Shown here: one piece after another, positions 1 through 11,529 of the stretch
Numbering within the stretch: position 1 is the stretch's first letter
Layout of the letters: every line of letters begins with the position of its first letter
Program-made: the position numbers and the translations under genes
Source: Astrothelium macrocarpum
Taxonomy: Eukaryota; Ascomycota; Dothideomycetes; Trypetheliales; Trypetheliaceae
Assembly (NCBI GenBank): GCA_021030915.1
Contig: JAGEMR010000018.1
Span: 62,001-126,000, forward strand
Length of the DNA: 64,000 nucleotides
Reading direction: 5' to 3'
Notes under the pieces: model-generated
Told to the model about the DNA's origin: nothing
Seen by the model: the letters and a program-made list of their open reading frames with translations, nothing else
The model's database searches: none

Positions 1-627
1 GATATGGAGGAGCTGGAGGTGTATTTAGGAGTGACAACGGAGCTATAATTGGCTCCATGTTGGAGATCCTTGCCATGCTCCTGTATTAAGGCAGGTCCGA
101 GTTTTGCAAGGTGTTGGCGCAGTAGTGGTGTTAGTTTGCGGCGGACGAGGTCTTTGACGGGTTCTTTGCTGCTTGTTTCTGAATAAATGTCTATCTCAAA
201 CTTGAATGAACAGTCAGTCACGTCCGATCTGTATGCAAATCAGATATTAACCAAGGGAAACATACAACATACTCATCTTCCTCCGTATCGTGCGCCACCT
301 CTGGTATTGTAATGCTTCCGCTGACATCCTCGTCATCTTTCGTCTTGCCTGAGATTGTATTAAATGGACTAGTCTTTTAAGAGACGTGTCACCCGGCACG
401 GACATACCTTCATATTCAAGTTGCAACTTTACGTCAAACAAAGTAATGACCTTGCCTTTCCGTTGGCTCACATCCACATCACCATCCATAGAGGTTAATT
501 TTGAGATCTCCGCGGAAACATCGCCTTCTTCAACTCTGAGATAGACCAATTCTTTCTCAAGATATTCACGTGCCCATGTCGAGGTATCCTTGTTTACCCA
601 ATGCCAGTTATTGGGATTGTGGAGCAT
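1..627 (-). CDS. aha1: Activator of Hsp90 ATPase (Aha1), 5' part, runs off window
   Basis: Co-chaperone that binds the Hsp90 middle domain and stimulates its ATPase in the cytosol. Exons read on the minus strand are 627-408, 348-273 and 228 to beyond base 1; both introns have GT..AG ends and the phases agree. The start is the ATG at 627, giving MLHNPNNWHWVNKD; the NNWHW motif and the later QRKGKVITLFD stretch are hallmarks of the Aha1 N-terminal domain. Exon 2 supplies an acidic linker (TKDDEDVSG) and exon 3 the segment ending in a Lys/Arg-rich helix (VKDLVRRKLTPLLRQ). The C-terminal AHSA1/START-like domain would lie left of the window. Identity comes from family knowledge of these motifs; the exon ends are inferred from the sequence. 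Confidence 0.93.
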
Positions 628-1733
628 GGTGGTGGATGGCAACGTAGCAGCCTCGAGTGCGGCCTAGCGGAGGATGGCAGGAATGAGGGACAGATCGAAC
701 AACTACTTCACACAAGGTGAGTATAAAGTAAAATCGAATGATTGATACAGAAAAGTTTGGCGTTTCGCATTCTCAGACAAGGAGTCTAAAACAATAGCTA
801 ATCCACATTTTAAGAGAGTACAAGTCGTTCGGACTGGTGCCAGCTAAGATTCTCATCATAGAAATTCATGAGACTGTAACCAATAACGGGGACTTACTGC
901 AATGCTTGCGATGTAATGGCTGCAAACTAAACACTAGATCTGAATGACACAGACGATCAGGCGCTGGAGGGGAGGATGTGTTCTTAAACAGTCCGGAGCT
1001 TGGTAGATTCTAGAAACATTTTCGGGCTGAAACTTTTTCCGCTTGCGCGATGCGTCAGGCACACCAATCACATCTCTCCACACCTTAAGCCTTGGCTAGC
1101 CCTCTCAAGCTGAGATGAACTGCCGATGGTTTTGGAGGCATTCTTTCAGTAGTTGTTACGTTGCAGGAAATGAGTCAAATAATAAAACTTGGCGAGGGCA
1201 TGGCATAATTACATTAGAGGTATCACAGAAACACAAGAGACATCGGACACATTTCTTCAAAATGGCATCAGATTCTCCTGCCCCTAATTCTACCTCTCTG
1301 CTGCTGCTGCTGCTTCATAGAACCCCGTCATCCAGACCGGCCAGAACGCAGAGTCCACCGCGAAATCCCACTGCCGACTGCTGTTCAAAAATAAATGTAA
1401 AAAATAGAAACTATGCTCCTGGACGGAGGAAGAAATGTTATATGCAAAATCAAAGTAGAAGATAAGCACCATGTGCCCCTGGAAGAGCATCAAAAAACCA
1501 CTGAACCCCATTTCGCTCATTGCACCAAGGCATGTGACAGAATGTGAAAAGAAAGAAAATGTTGTCTCAGACTCCCGAGGCTTTGCCGGTTATAAGAAAA
1601 TGTGGGTTACGTGATTCAAAACACACACACACGCTCCAGCGCGGCAGGTAAACTTTACGCTTTACAGATGCTTTTCGTTCAGAATTTAGTCGTGAGATCA
1701 ACCCCCTCTCTAAACCTCGGTTGATGTCTTGAC
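628..1733. other. Gene-free interval with a short CA repeat
   Basis: Contains the aha1 promoter and the 3' flank of the secreted-protein gene. A short (AC)n run sits at 1621-1632. A few open frames of 60-120 codons lack splice context, domains or coding bias, so I see no supported gene. Confidence 0.6.
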
Positions 1734-3302
1734 TTAGAAGGACCTGTAAGGGTGAGCGTGGGCGCCAGATGGCTTGGCGTGAAGGTGATGGTGGTAGTGG
1801 GTCAGGAAGCCAGTGCTGGCAGCGCTGGCGTAGCTGGGGGCCGCGCCAGTTGGGTAGAAGCCTGTAGAGTTGGGAGGCAGGCCAGTGGCGCTGGGAGTGG
1901 CAGTCTTTGATCATTTGTTAGCTTTGCACTTGCATTTTGATGTTGATGTCGACGTAAGTGGAAAAGTTGAGTCAGAAAAAATGGATACAAGGTTGTCATT
2001 GGGTGAACTGAAAATCGAAGCTTTTAATGTCGAATCTGTACGTACCACAGTGACGGTAGATTGAGCAGTAACGGTGACAGTAGCTGGAGCGGCGCAAGAG
2101 CCAGCAGCTCCAGAGGCACCAGAGCCAGAGCCGGAGCCAGAGCCTGAGCCTGAGCCCGAGCCCGAGCCCGAGGCACCAGTACCGGACCCAGCTGCGCCAG
2201 ACTCAGATGGAGAAGAGCCAGAGGCAGGAGCGCTTGGGAAGACGCCTGCAGCAGATGCAACACCAGAACCAGCAGCACCTGAACCAGTTGGGGCTGGGAG
2301 GACGGTGATGAAGTGAGTTGAAGTAGACGTGCTGTGGACTGTCTCGGTGATGCCCTCAGAAGAAGCCGGGGCGCCGTTACCAGCGGAAGCACCGCCTGCA
2401 CTGCCTGCACCACCAACTGGGATGGGAGACTTGGTAGCGTAGACTGTAGCAGTAGAGTAGAGAGTGCTGGTGTGGTGAATGGTGGTGGTGATGACAGTCT
2501 TGGAAGAACCAGAGCCAACGGTGTAGGTGAGAGTGCTATCACTCGTGGGTGCAGCAGGCTTGCCACTGCCAAAGCCCGGAGCGCTGCTTAAGCCTGGCGC
2601 AGTGCCGTTGGATGGTGCAGACTGGACTGGGACCGAAGGAGCAGATGTGACGCCGGTCACAGCAGATGAAGCTGAGGTTGGGCTGGCAACTGGTGTGGAT
2701 GAAGGCGAGCTGGGAGCACTGTTTGTCTCAGCCGCAGAGGTTGGTGACGAGGCTGGCGCTGAGGATGCTGGTGCTGAGGACGCAGGTGCGACTGGCGTAG
2801 TGCTGTTGACAGCCGCGCTAGATTCGGGAATTGGGACAACTGAAACGGAAGTTGTAGACTCCACTGCGGAAGACTCTGCACTTGGAGTGGAGGTCGGCGT
2901 AGCGGTGCTGGTTTGGGCAGCAGATGTGGCAGTCGTAGAAGCTGGAGCAGCAGCAGAAAGAGAAGAGCTTACTGCGGCAGCGGAGGTGCTGATAGCGGAC
3001 AAAGCAGCAGAGCTCGCGCTCTCTGCCTCAGCGACAGGGCAGACGGTGGTGGTCACAAAGACAATGCTGGTAACCTCCGCAGTTTGCGACTCAGCAGGGC
3101 AGTCGGTCACGGTTGCAGCACAGTGGGTATATGTGATTGTCTGAGTCGACTGTACAGTCAACGTCGTCTGCGCAGCAGCAGAGGTAGTAGCGGCAGTGAC
3201 TGCAGCGCTGGTTTCATTGGAACCGGCTTGACGCTTGTCGACGAGGAAGTTGGGCTGGGCAATGGCCGTGCCAGCCAACAGAGCAAGAGCGATAAACTTC
3301 AT
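1734..3302 (-). CDS. Secreted Ser/Ala/Thr-rich cell-surface protein
   Basis: Exon 1 is 3302-2046 and exon 2 is 1904-1734 (475 aa), joined in phase 0 across a 141-base intron with donor GTACGT, a CTAAC branch site and an AAG acceptor. It starts with a signal peptide (MKFIALALLAGTAIA) followed by a Lys-Arg Kex2-type site (VDKRQ). A four-Cys N-terminal region (ATVTDCPAES, TTTVCPV) precedes about 300 residues of Ser/Ala/Pro/Thr-rich low complexity and a Ser-Gly dipeptide run (DNA 2121-2172). The spliced C-terminus is Gly/Tyr/His-rich (LTHYHHHLHAKPSGAHAH). There is no hydrophobic GPI-type tail, so it is probably secreted or wall-bound, not membrane-anchored. If the intron is retained, the frame stays open to 1911 and gives a different Lys/Cys tail. 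Function unknown; mucin- or adhesin-like by composition only. Confidence 0.8.
2121..2172. repeat. Hexanucleotide minisatellite encoding Ser-Gly repeats
   Basis: About nine imperfect copies of GAGCCN on the plus strand, read as alternating Gly and Ser on the minus strand inside the secreted-protein gene. Slippage here would change length in multiples of two residues without frame loss. Confidence 0.75.
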
Positions 3303-5520
3303 TTCGTTCTTTCTTGTGATTGCGCGTGGAATTGAGTTCTTGGGTGGTAATGAGGATGCAATGAGCGAGCTCGACGAATCGAATTGAGTTGCTATTCACG
3401 GTTGATGCAGATGTTCTGTTTGCGCTGACAGTGATCAAGTGAGAGCTTCAGGTAGAAGAACCAGTTGCTGCACAGCAGGATCGAGTTTGTGAATGAGTGA
3501 CAGTGGATCGAAATCCGTAAAGAGTGTAAGTGCCCCGAGGGACGAGAGAGCGAACAGTAACGAGAGTGAGTTCCAACAGAACGTGTGCGTGAAGGTAGCA
3601 AGGTAGAGAAAAAGAGAAAGCAAAGGGCTGTAGGCTGCAAGAAAAGAGGGAATTGGCTCAGTCACTGCCCCCTAATTTGCCTGGCCAGTGACAAGCAAAT
3701 CCCAGCCCGTCGCAATTTGCAGAGTCACGCTAGACAAAGCCGGAGCATGGACTGTGTGCTGGAGTAGAACATGAATCCAATCAGCCGCCATGTTTGCCCG
3801 AGCAGGCCAGGCCGAGCCACCCACTCCACCCACTCAGGGGCCACGACACCATAAAAGCTGGGGACTGACAAGCCGCCAACCCTGCAGCCGCCTAGGTTCC
3901 TGATGATTCCTTCTTGTTCCTGAAATTGTACCTGGGCCCGTGCCCTCGCGCCGTTGTTTGTGTTCTTTGTAGTACAGCAAGGCCTGTCAGCGGTCCAAGA
4001 AACCAGACCGCTCCCCTTCACGGCGCCTAGACGACCTTCATCGCAAACAAAGATCGTTGTGCTGATGTGACGAGATCGTCGCTGACGGAATCTCCTCCAC
4101 ACAGTGGATCTGTTCGTTTCCTCCCGCTCCGTCTAGTGTGGTACTCTGGCCAACACTCGGCTGGGAACACTCCGGCCACGTTGTCGTTGTGCGATCAAAC
4201 AACAGGCACAGCAAGGGAATACATAATTGCATAACTAAAGGACCACCCAGAGGCGACCAGCCAGAACGGAAACTTTTCTCGAGGATCTTTTTCAGGGGTT
4301 TCCTGCAATGGGCTAGATTCCGTGAAAGCGCGTAGATCGACTGTTTCATCATGGCCACTAACCTTAATTTTATTTTTGCCGATTGATGAAGCGAGGCCGT
4401 ATGCGGAGTTACATCACTTTTTAATTACAGCTCGTTATGCATCATGTACACCTGACTTTTCATCAAAATTTCCGAAGACAATTCTCTAATACGATGCTAC
4501 GTCTTTTTTTTTATTTGGTGCCGCGCCGTTGATGCTGTGAGCTGACCGGTTGGTGTTATGTGAAGGATGCTTTTGCTGATTAGAGCAAGGTTGGAGGATG
4601 ATCCAAGTAACAAAAAAAAAGCGCACCTGCATGTTCGCTTATTGAGCGCCCAGGCTTTATGTAAGAATTATGCCGAGGAGCTCAATGATGAGGGCTTTTT
4701 AGACGAGTTGTTACTGTCGCAGGTTCAGGTGCAATGGTTTTTTTTGGTGCTGCGTCCTATGGATTGCCTGATATTGTTTGTCCACCTTCCCTTTTTTGTG
4801 GCGATGATTGTGTGATTCAGGGATGAGTTGAAGCAATAACCGATATCGTGGACCACCAAAAAAATGAATCAGTCCCCCACATATTGGTGGAGACCCCCAA
4901 TACATTGCCGAGTATTAGAAACGTGGACCAAGTAATTAAGAGATGCCTCTGAAAACTGTCACGCTTGTCCTGGGGATCCCCTCAACACGTGTACGCACAT
5001 TATATCCTTTGTGGTTTATGGCATTTCTTCTTTGCAACCCCTGGATTTGCCACGATGGTGGTGTTTTTATTGGACGATCTAGACAGAGTTGAAAGGCAAA
5101 AGAAAATGCGTCCTTGCCGCCATGGCTTGCCCACCAATTGGGCAAATGGCTCAGCCAAGTCGAGGTGCCCCCCATCCAAATTTCAGGCATTTTCCCACAT
5201 GCCAAACTTGTGGGTTTCAGATTGAGAGCTTGACAGCCGAAATTCAAACGAGGTTACACCCAATCAAGTTCTAGAAATCTTGCTACGTCTCAAACATTCA
5301 CATCTTAGACAGAGCCTGACACCTACATTTTTTATGGAATTCACAAGAGCAAAATCAAGAAATTTGATAAAAAGCATGCATTGCATCCTCGTATTGGCTA
5401 TCTCCTTCTGGGGAGTTCCCCATCAATCTCATTAGAACAATCACTGCACGCGCATTCTTAATCTCGTATGAACCCATGAAAGACCATCCATACTACTCCC
5501 ACGCATCTTCCCCCAATTCA
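3303..5520. other. 2.2 kb gene-free interval
   Basis: Upstream region of the secreted-protein gene and 3' flank of the LRR gene. The open frames seen (up to 125 codons) show no domain, start context or splice pattern. Several T-rich and A-rich runs occur near 4500-4630 and 4735-4800. I see no supported gene here. Confidence 0.55.
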
Positions 5521-7748
5521 TTATTTGATATCATAAGTAAGACAACCCATGCCATGTAACACCTTCCAGATCTGCGCGCTCTTCGATTTTCCCGCCATCT
5601 TCATCTCATCCGCCAACGTCGCTGGATCCTGCGCCCAGCTCACCACCTTCACCTGCTGCTCTTCGTTCAAAATCCACGCATCGGTCGCTTGTACCAAGAT
5701 TGACTGCCAGATTCTCGTGGGGAGGCCCTTGGCAAGATCGACATTACGATAACCATCAGACTGCTGCTTGTCCGCTAGGCGGCTCATATGATGCTGCTGG
5801 TAATTTAGATGTTTTTCTCGAACTCTGGTCTCTTCGTCGGGGAGCTGTTCCAGGGTGGCTCCGGTGCTGAGTTTAGGATGCTGCCCGAATCTTAGGTCAG
5901 CAGTGGTGGAAGCACGACGGGGGCGGACGAATTTGAATGTCATTGGCGTAGGGGGCATCGTCACGCTTGGAGCATCCATCAAGGGTTGAGGGGGCATCTT
6001 GAGAGTCGAGACATCCTCGATTGACAGAGGGCGCGGCTTTAGGGTTGGGACATTTGCCATAGGTCCAGAGGCAATCTTCAAGTTCTGTTCATCCGTTATT
6101 GGCTGAACCGTCGTCCTCAAGTTTTGTTCCTCCATTGCTGGATGAGGGTTAATCTTTACATCCTGTTCATCCGTCATCGGAAAGGTTGGTGTATTTGGAT
6201 CGTTTGGACTCGTTGGGGAATCGGCCGTGAGGGTTGACGTCTCAGAGTTCGCTGATGATATCTGCAGAGCGACAGGAGTGTTATGAGAAACATTCAGCGG
6301 CAAAGGTGATGTGAAGCTAGCGTCAGAGGCACGTCGAATAGGCGTCTCAATCGATGAGATGCTGACTGGTGAGTTGGTATGAGAAGCTGTGGCCCCAAGG
6401 ATAGCACGCGCTTTGACAAGCAGAATGAGAGATGCAGACCAAAGCTGCACGCAGTGAACACCAGCATCCTCGATCGTAGTGCGCTGGAGTTTGAACCGCT
6501 TGCTTTCCAGTTCTGAAAGGCATTGATCAGAATCATCAGTAGATTGCGACGAGAAGCCGCTGACTCTCCTCCTGCGGGGACTGTTGGAAGAAACTCTCCG
6601 GCTGTTACGAGATAAGCTAGGTCGTCCAGGATAGCAGAGCTCAAATCGAACTTACCCAGTAGGCTTCGTGGCCAATTCTGCTACGTAGTCGGTGCTTGAC
6701 TCTGCGTCTTCGTTGACTATAAGAGCAGTCCTTTCGAGTTCGGCGCCTTCTAAAACCTCGATACCGGTTTTGGTGAGGAGATCATTTGGGAGATAGACTA
6801 TGCCTTTCCCGCCTGCGTATTCTTGAGAATATTCTTCTCGCTTGCTTTCTGACGGCGCGATTTTGAGTCCCGACATGAGTTGTTCCGGGAAGTAGTGAGA
6901 AGACAGGACGTAGGAGAGGAATAAGGCACCAATACTAGTAAGAGAAACTCCCCGAAATAGGAGATACGGCACGGAACGGAGACCACAATGACGGTTCAGA
7001 ACGGTTGCCTGAGAAAGCGATGGTCTTGAGGACGACATGGTTCTCGAAGCACGACCTCCTTCCTCATCGAAATCATCCATGCTAAGAGCTCTGGTCCTAC
7101 CGACCATGCTTGCTGTATCCGACTCTGCCACGGACACGACACTAGTGGACAACAGCCTGAGGCTCGTCGGGTCCGCTGGAATCTGAGACGCGTACACCCT
7201 TGCGAACACTTCGAATGCTCGCGGACCAGAGAGATTATTTCCGCTAAGATCGATCCTCCTAAGGCAGAAACAGTGCCTAAAGCTCTCCCAAAACATCTCC
7301 CAGTCATGGGCGTCATCACCATTTTGCACGGTTATGTTGTTGTTGGATAGATCAAGTATTTGTAGGTCGAACTGGGCAGCGCGGATGACCGATGCCAGCC
7401 TCCCAAGTGATTTGGTTGTAAATACATTCTGAGAGAAATTCAATTCCTCGATCTTTTGGCAAGGACCTTCTCCATTATCGCGAGCCACCTCCTCCAAAGC
7501 CTCGATGATCGCAGATAGACTTTCATCATCAATCTTCCTTCCGCTAATATCAAGCTCAAGTGCTGTGCTTTCTGGCTGCTTTTGCGCTTTTGAGTAAAAG
7601 GCTTTGGCTCGCTTCCTCAGATCTTTGGCAACGATAAGACCAAGCTTCAGGCCTTCAGACTTTCGCTGCAGAAGTCTCTATCAGCAAAAATACCATGAAC
7701 AGTAGACAAATAACTTACGTTAGTATAGTTGAAGCGTGCAGGTGCCAT
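5521..7748 (-). CDS. Leucine-rich repeat (RNI-like) protein
   Basis: Three exons, 7748-7719, 7677-6656 and 6601-5521, give 710 aa; the start MAPARFNYTN is a 30-base first exon. Residues about 50-170 carry leucine-rich repeats (LDLSNNNI; IDLSGNNLSGPRAFEVF), consistent with the ribonuclease-inhibitor-like superfamily. A Ser-rich linker follows, including an RRRVSGFSS stretch after the second intron. After that comes a Pro-rich zone with about five degenerate repeats of the type P-[MI]-T-D-E-Q-x-x-K (DNA about 5940-6180). The C-terminal 100 residues (ending LTYDIK) are charged and helical in character. No signal peptide or membrane segment is evident, although VQLWSASLILLVKA is locally hydrophobic. 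LRRs suggest a protein-binding scaffold; the specific role is not recognised. Confidence 0.82.
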
Positions 7749-8666
7749 GGTCACAAGCCGCTTGGGCCGCGTAGTAAACGAATTTTCCAAGTTCCTTGAG
7801 GTCACATGGAAGGTTAGTGCCAGTAGCTGATTACACCAAGGAGAATGAAAAGCTGAAACTGGTTGTGGAAAGCACGCAAGGGAGCACCTGCCTTGTGATG
7901 TTGTTGTAAGCAGTTCAAAACCAGGTAGCAACGTGCAAGTGCAGAGTTTAGAGTAAGCATGACAAAGAATGAGTGTTCTTGAAGCTTCGATGGAATATTA
8001 CGCAGCGATGACGCAAGTTCCCAGAAAATTGAGTGAAATGTATTGAAGGTAAGGTGAGAAGTGAATTGGATAGAGCTGCGCGTCACGCGTAAATGTAAAA
8101 ACAAAGCTCAACACAGCTCCCCCACAAGACACACGCGTTATTTGTTGCAAAATTCGCGCCGCAGTGTGCCGTGTTAAGCGAAAGCCACATTCTTGTACAG
8201 CATATGTAATGCCATGAAGCAAAGATAGTAGCCAACTCTGAAGTTTAGCATCTGCCAAAAAAGCACGTGTCCACGATTCAACATCACTGCACCTAAAGAC
8301 TTTTTTTGACATTTCGAAAGCCATCCAGGTACCCAAACAATATCAGCTCTATCAGAGTACTCTGACAGATTTGCAAACGCTTCCAGAGCCTGACGTGTCC
8401 GAGAAGCAGGGAGCCGACATGATCAACGCCTCAAATTCCAGGAACCATATATCATTTACAAAGATACTGGGCGGGATTGGCTCACGCGTTACTGGCTGCT
8501 TGAGCCATTTTAACAAGCCTTGCGACTCAATTTCATTGTCGACGCGGTACTCAGCAGATGAGAGGAAGTCGACACAAAGTTGACACGGACCACGAGCCGC
8601 CCGGATCTAAGGCCATCCTAAATTATTCGACAATCTTCTTCGTCACCTCCTAAGAACAAGCCATCA
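7749..8666. other. Divergent promoter region
   Basis: About 0.9 kb between the minus-strand LRR gene and the plus-strand dynactin p27 gene. It must hold both promoters. No coding exon could be supported. Confidence 0.6.
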
Positions 8667-9404
8667 ATGTCAGAAAAATCATCCGACAATCGCGACTCTG
8701 CCACTTTCAAAGTTGTTCCTGTAGCTGCAACTGTCGCTGCTGCTCCAACCAAACGTGCCTCAGCAGGTCCATCCAAACCTGCTCTTGCCAAACCTCCTAC
8801 TGCAATTCATCCCTCTGCTGTCGTTGCCGAGAAGGCCGTACTGACAGGTTCTCATCTTATCACTGTTGGTGCAGATACAGTCATACATCCTTTTGCGAGG
8901 ATCGTGTCAAATGCTGGACCGGTGACAATTGCAGAGAATGTCATTGTGAATGAAAGGGCAGTAGTAGGGATTTCTAGAGATAGAGATGACGTAGCTGAGG
9001 ATGAATCTTGCGACAGAGAGGTGCGCGTAGGAGCTGGAGTCACGATTGAATCATCTGCAATAGTTGAAGCCTACGTGATTGAAGAAGGAAGTGTCATTGA
9101 TGTACAAGCAAGCGTTGGGCTAGGAGCGAAAATAGGAAGAGTAAGTAACTTGCTATTATCTAATACAAAGTCTTGCGAGATCCTAATCAATTGTTCAAAG
9201 TATTGCAAGGTGTCTCCAAAGGCAGCGGTCAGTGCAGACGAGATTGTGGAAGATTTCACAACCGTTTCGCGTCCTGGTTATCGCCGTTCTGATCATTTAC
9301 TCAAATTTAATCCAAACATCCGAGCATTAAAGCTGAAGAGGCAAAAAGACCAAGTGGAGCTATTACGACGGCTAATCCCAAGCAATCTTGCCAAATGGTC
9401 ATAA
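8667..9404 (+). CDS. Dynactin subunit 6 (p27), left-handed beta-helix protein
   Basis: Pointed-end subunit of dynactin, the dynein adaptor, in the cytoplasm. Exon 1 is 8667-9140 and exon 2 is 9201-9404; the 60-base intron (GTAAGT..AAG) is frame-neutral, so the unspliced frame also reads through. The spliced product is 225 aa. After a 45-residue Ala/Pro/Lys leader come hexapeptide-type repeats: HPSAVVAEKA, TVIHPFARIVSNAGPVTI and VGAGVTIESSAIVEAY. The TVIHP-ARI-AGP-TI pattern matches the p27/DCTN6 family. The C-terminal helix (LKLKRQKDQVELLRRLIP) caps the beta-helix, as in other members. The N-terminal extension is longer than in animal p27. Confidence 0.87.
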   Translation: MSEKSSDNRDSATFKVVPVAATVAAAPTKRASAGPSKPALAKPPTAIHPSAVVAEKAVLTGSHLITVGADTVIHPFARIVSNAGPVTIAENVIVNERAVVGISRDRDDVAEDESCDREVRVGAGVTIESSAIVEAYVIEEGSVIDVQASVGLGAKIGRVSNLLLSNTKSCEILINCSKYCKVSPKAAVSADEIVEDFTTVSRPGYRRSDHLLKFNPNIRALKLKRQKDQVELLRRLIPSNLAKWS

Positions 9405-11529
9405 TCGAATCTATCTGAAGTCAAGCAGTTTTGTCTGGATTTCCTGGACGAGCGGAATACACTTGTTGTGTATCACATAGATGGTCTGGATGCGTAGCCT
9501 CAGAGTGGGGGAATGTATTGAACGTCTTTCGAGACCGGATACAATTCATTTGATTGGTTGGATTGAGGAGTACGCATGCACGGGAATTTACCCCAGTACC
9601 ATTTTAACCAGGCTAAATGCAAAAACACGATGATTTAAATATGCCATTTCGAATTACACGTTCACTCTACCGTCATGCTGAATTTGTTACCACTATTTCT
9701 GGAACGCTTATCATGATACATAATGTTTCTCAACTCACTGAGAAATAGCCTGAATTGCATGAGATCTCGAGATCTTGGGATCTCAAAACAAAACATATAC
9801 GGCCCGATATACCGAACTAGTGCTTGCTAGCCGCAGCAGCGTCTCTGCCACCTTTGCTGATTGCTGGGATCTCCTGTGTAAGTCGCGATATCAAACCGTT
9901 GAGATCTTTATCAACCATTCCACTATTGGACGCCTCGAAGGACGGCATTGGCGGTTTTATTGCCATAAGCTAAATGTAAGACATGCATGTATTACACCGA
10001 GCTTTATTGTCGGCTTCACCGATATGATTTTGGACCACAGTCTTTTGAGGAAATTTTCCGTAGAGTAGCTGATCAATACGTGTCGGAATTTGTTTTCACA
10101 TCATACGATAGTGGAGCAATCTTAATCAAACATACCGTAATCGTCAGACATGCGTCCTCAATGCTGTATTGATGCCAAGCTTGCGCGATATACGGGAGAG
10201 ATGTTTAGATTGGCTTGAATAGCACACATATCGTAGGTGAAACGTGTAGATGGCGGTGACTGATGCACATGGACTGATAGGATTTGAGTGCGGACTGATC
10301 TCGTTGGGTAAAAGACAATGCTTAACCTTGTAGGACAACGACCAGGCAACGTCTGTGACTGATCTTGCACAATCAGGTCCGGCAGTGTTTGTCAGATTGT
10401 TTGGTCGTAAAAGTCATCATTTGGGAGTGGAAAAAACAACGAAAATGATGTTCCTAGCCTTCCATTGCGATACTATGGACAAGGAGCTTTTGTCTGAGTG
10501 GGGAAATGTCAAGATATGTCTATGCTGTATCGAATTGTTGACATCTGGGTCCGCTAGCAACAAATGCATTAAATGCACCCTGCATCTCGACCTCATTCAA
10601 AGCCTGAACTGCATGAAGCAGACCCGATTTGGAATATTTATCAATCTGAGGCACCAATTGCATCCCGATTGAGGCTTAGCTTTCGGTTAAGATGTATCAG
10701 CAGGCCACTTCGAGTACCTCGGACTGGCCGCACGTCATAACTTTCATTTCAAATTCATGATACTCAAATGTGTATATTAGAGGCTCGAATCGCGAAATTC
10801 AGGTATCGAGGAGCTTTCTTCCTAATTTCTTACCTATTCACGCTCATCTGCAGTGTAGAGCACCCTCTCTGTCGCATTCGACTTTATCAATCCTTGTATC
10901 AAGTAAGGTCCGGGACTCGGCAACATGTCAAAACCCGGGGAATAGTTGCAGAGGAAAGACTTCCCAGGAACCGTAAGTGTTTCGGAGCATTGATAAACCG
11001 GGCAGTGCCAGCCGGGGTGCAGAAAGTGAAATCTTCCTACTGGCGGAAGAAAGAAGTTTATCCCTCCGATCTACCCCAGAGACAATCCTTTGCCCTGGTC
11101 CCTTTCCTCCACATTCAGCCTGTTCTGCTACAGCAAACACGCGGCAACAACCGTATCCCACGAATTTGTTTGGGATTAGTAGTTCGCGGCTCTAAATAAG
11201 AGAAAGCGATTACCGACTTCTCGCCACCTACCTGCGGCACCGATCTAGTCAATCCGCAATTTCTTCCGGCAATTCGCAACTGTCATGAGCTCCACTTGCT
11301 CTTAGCAGCTGCAGAATTCGAAACGAACAAACTAAAGAACCCGGCCCTGTGCTTGTCCATATCTCGGACGCTACACCTTGCACATGCTTTAGCAATGCAA
11401 TCGAACACCGACCTTTCATGTTCACAGGAGTCCCGTCGCATTCTGATCGAAGTCCAGTTGCGCATCAACGGTTTCAATACTTATGGATAGGGTACAATCG
11501 CCAGAGCTAGGATATCACAGTATTTGGAG
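9405..11529. other. 2.1 kb gene-free interval upstream of the quinate-repressor-like gene
   Basis: Short open frames only (up to 143 codons at 10768-11199), none with a recognisable domain. The QutR family normally has an N-terminal shikimate-kinase-like domain of about 250 residues. I looked for a P-loop here in all plus-strand frames and did not find a convincing one. Confidence 0.5.

Noticed and set aside
1621..1632. CA repeat as a functional element
   Set aside because: A very short microsatellite in non-coding sequence with no further structure.
2024..3335. Long open frames on both strands across the Ser-rich gene
   Set aside because: They are shadows of the low-complexity repeat: the third-base pattern keeps several frames open. 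Only the frame with a signal peptide and the spliced tail is coherent.
10768..11199. 143-codon plus-strand frame upstream of the quinate-repressor-like gene as its missing N-terminus
   Set aside because: It has no P-loop, no kinase-like motif and no splice that joins it in frame to 11530.
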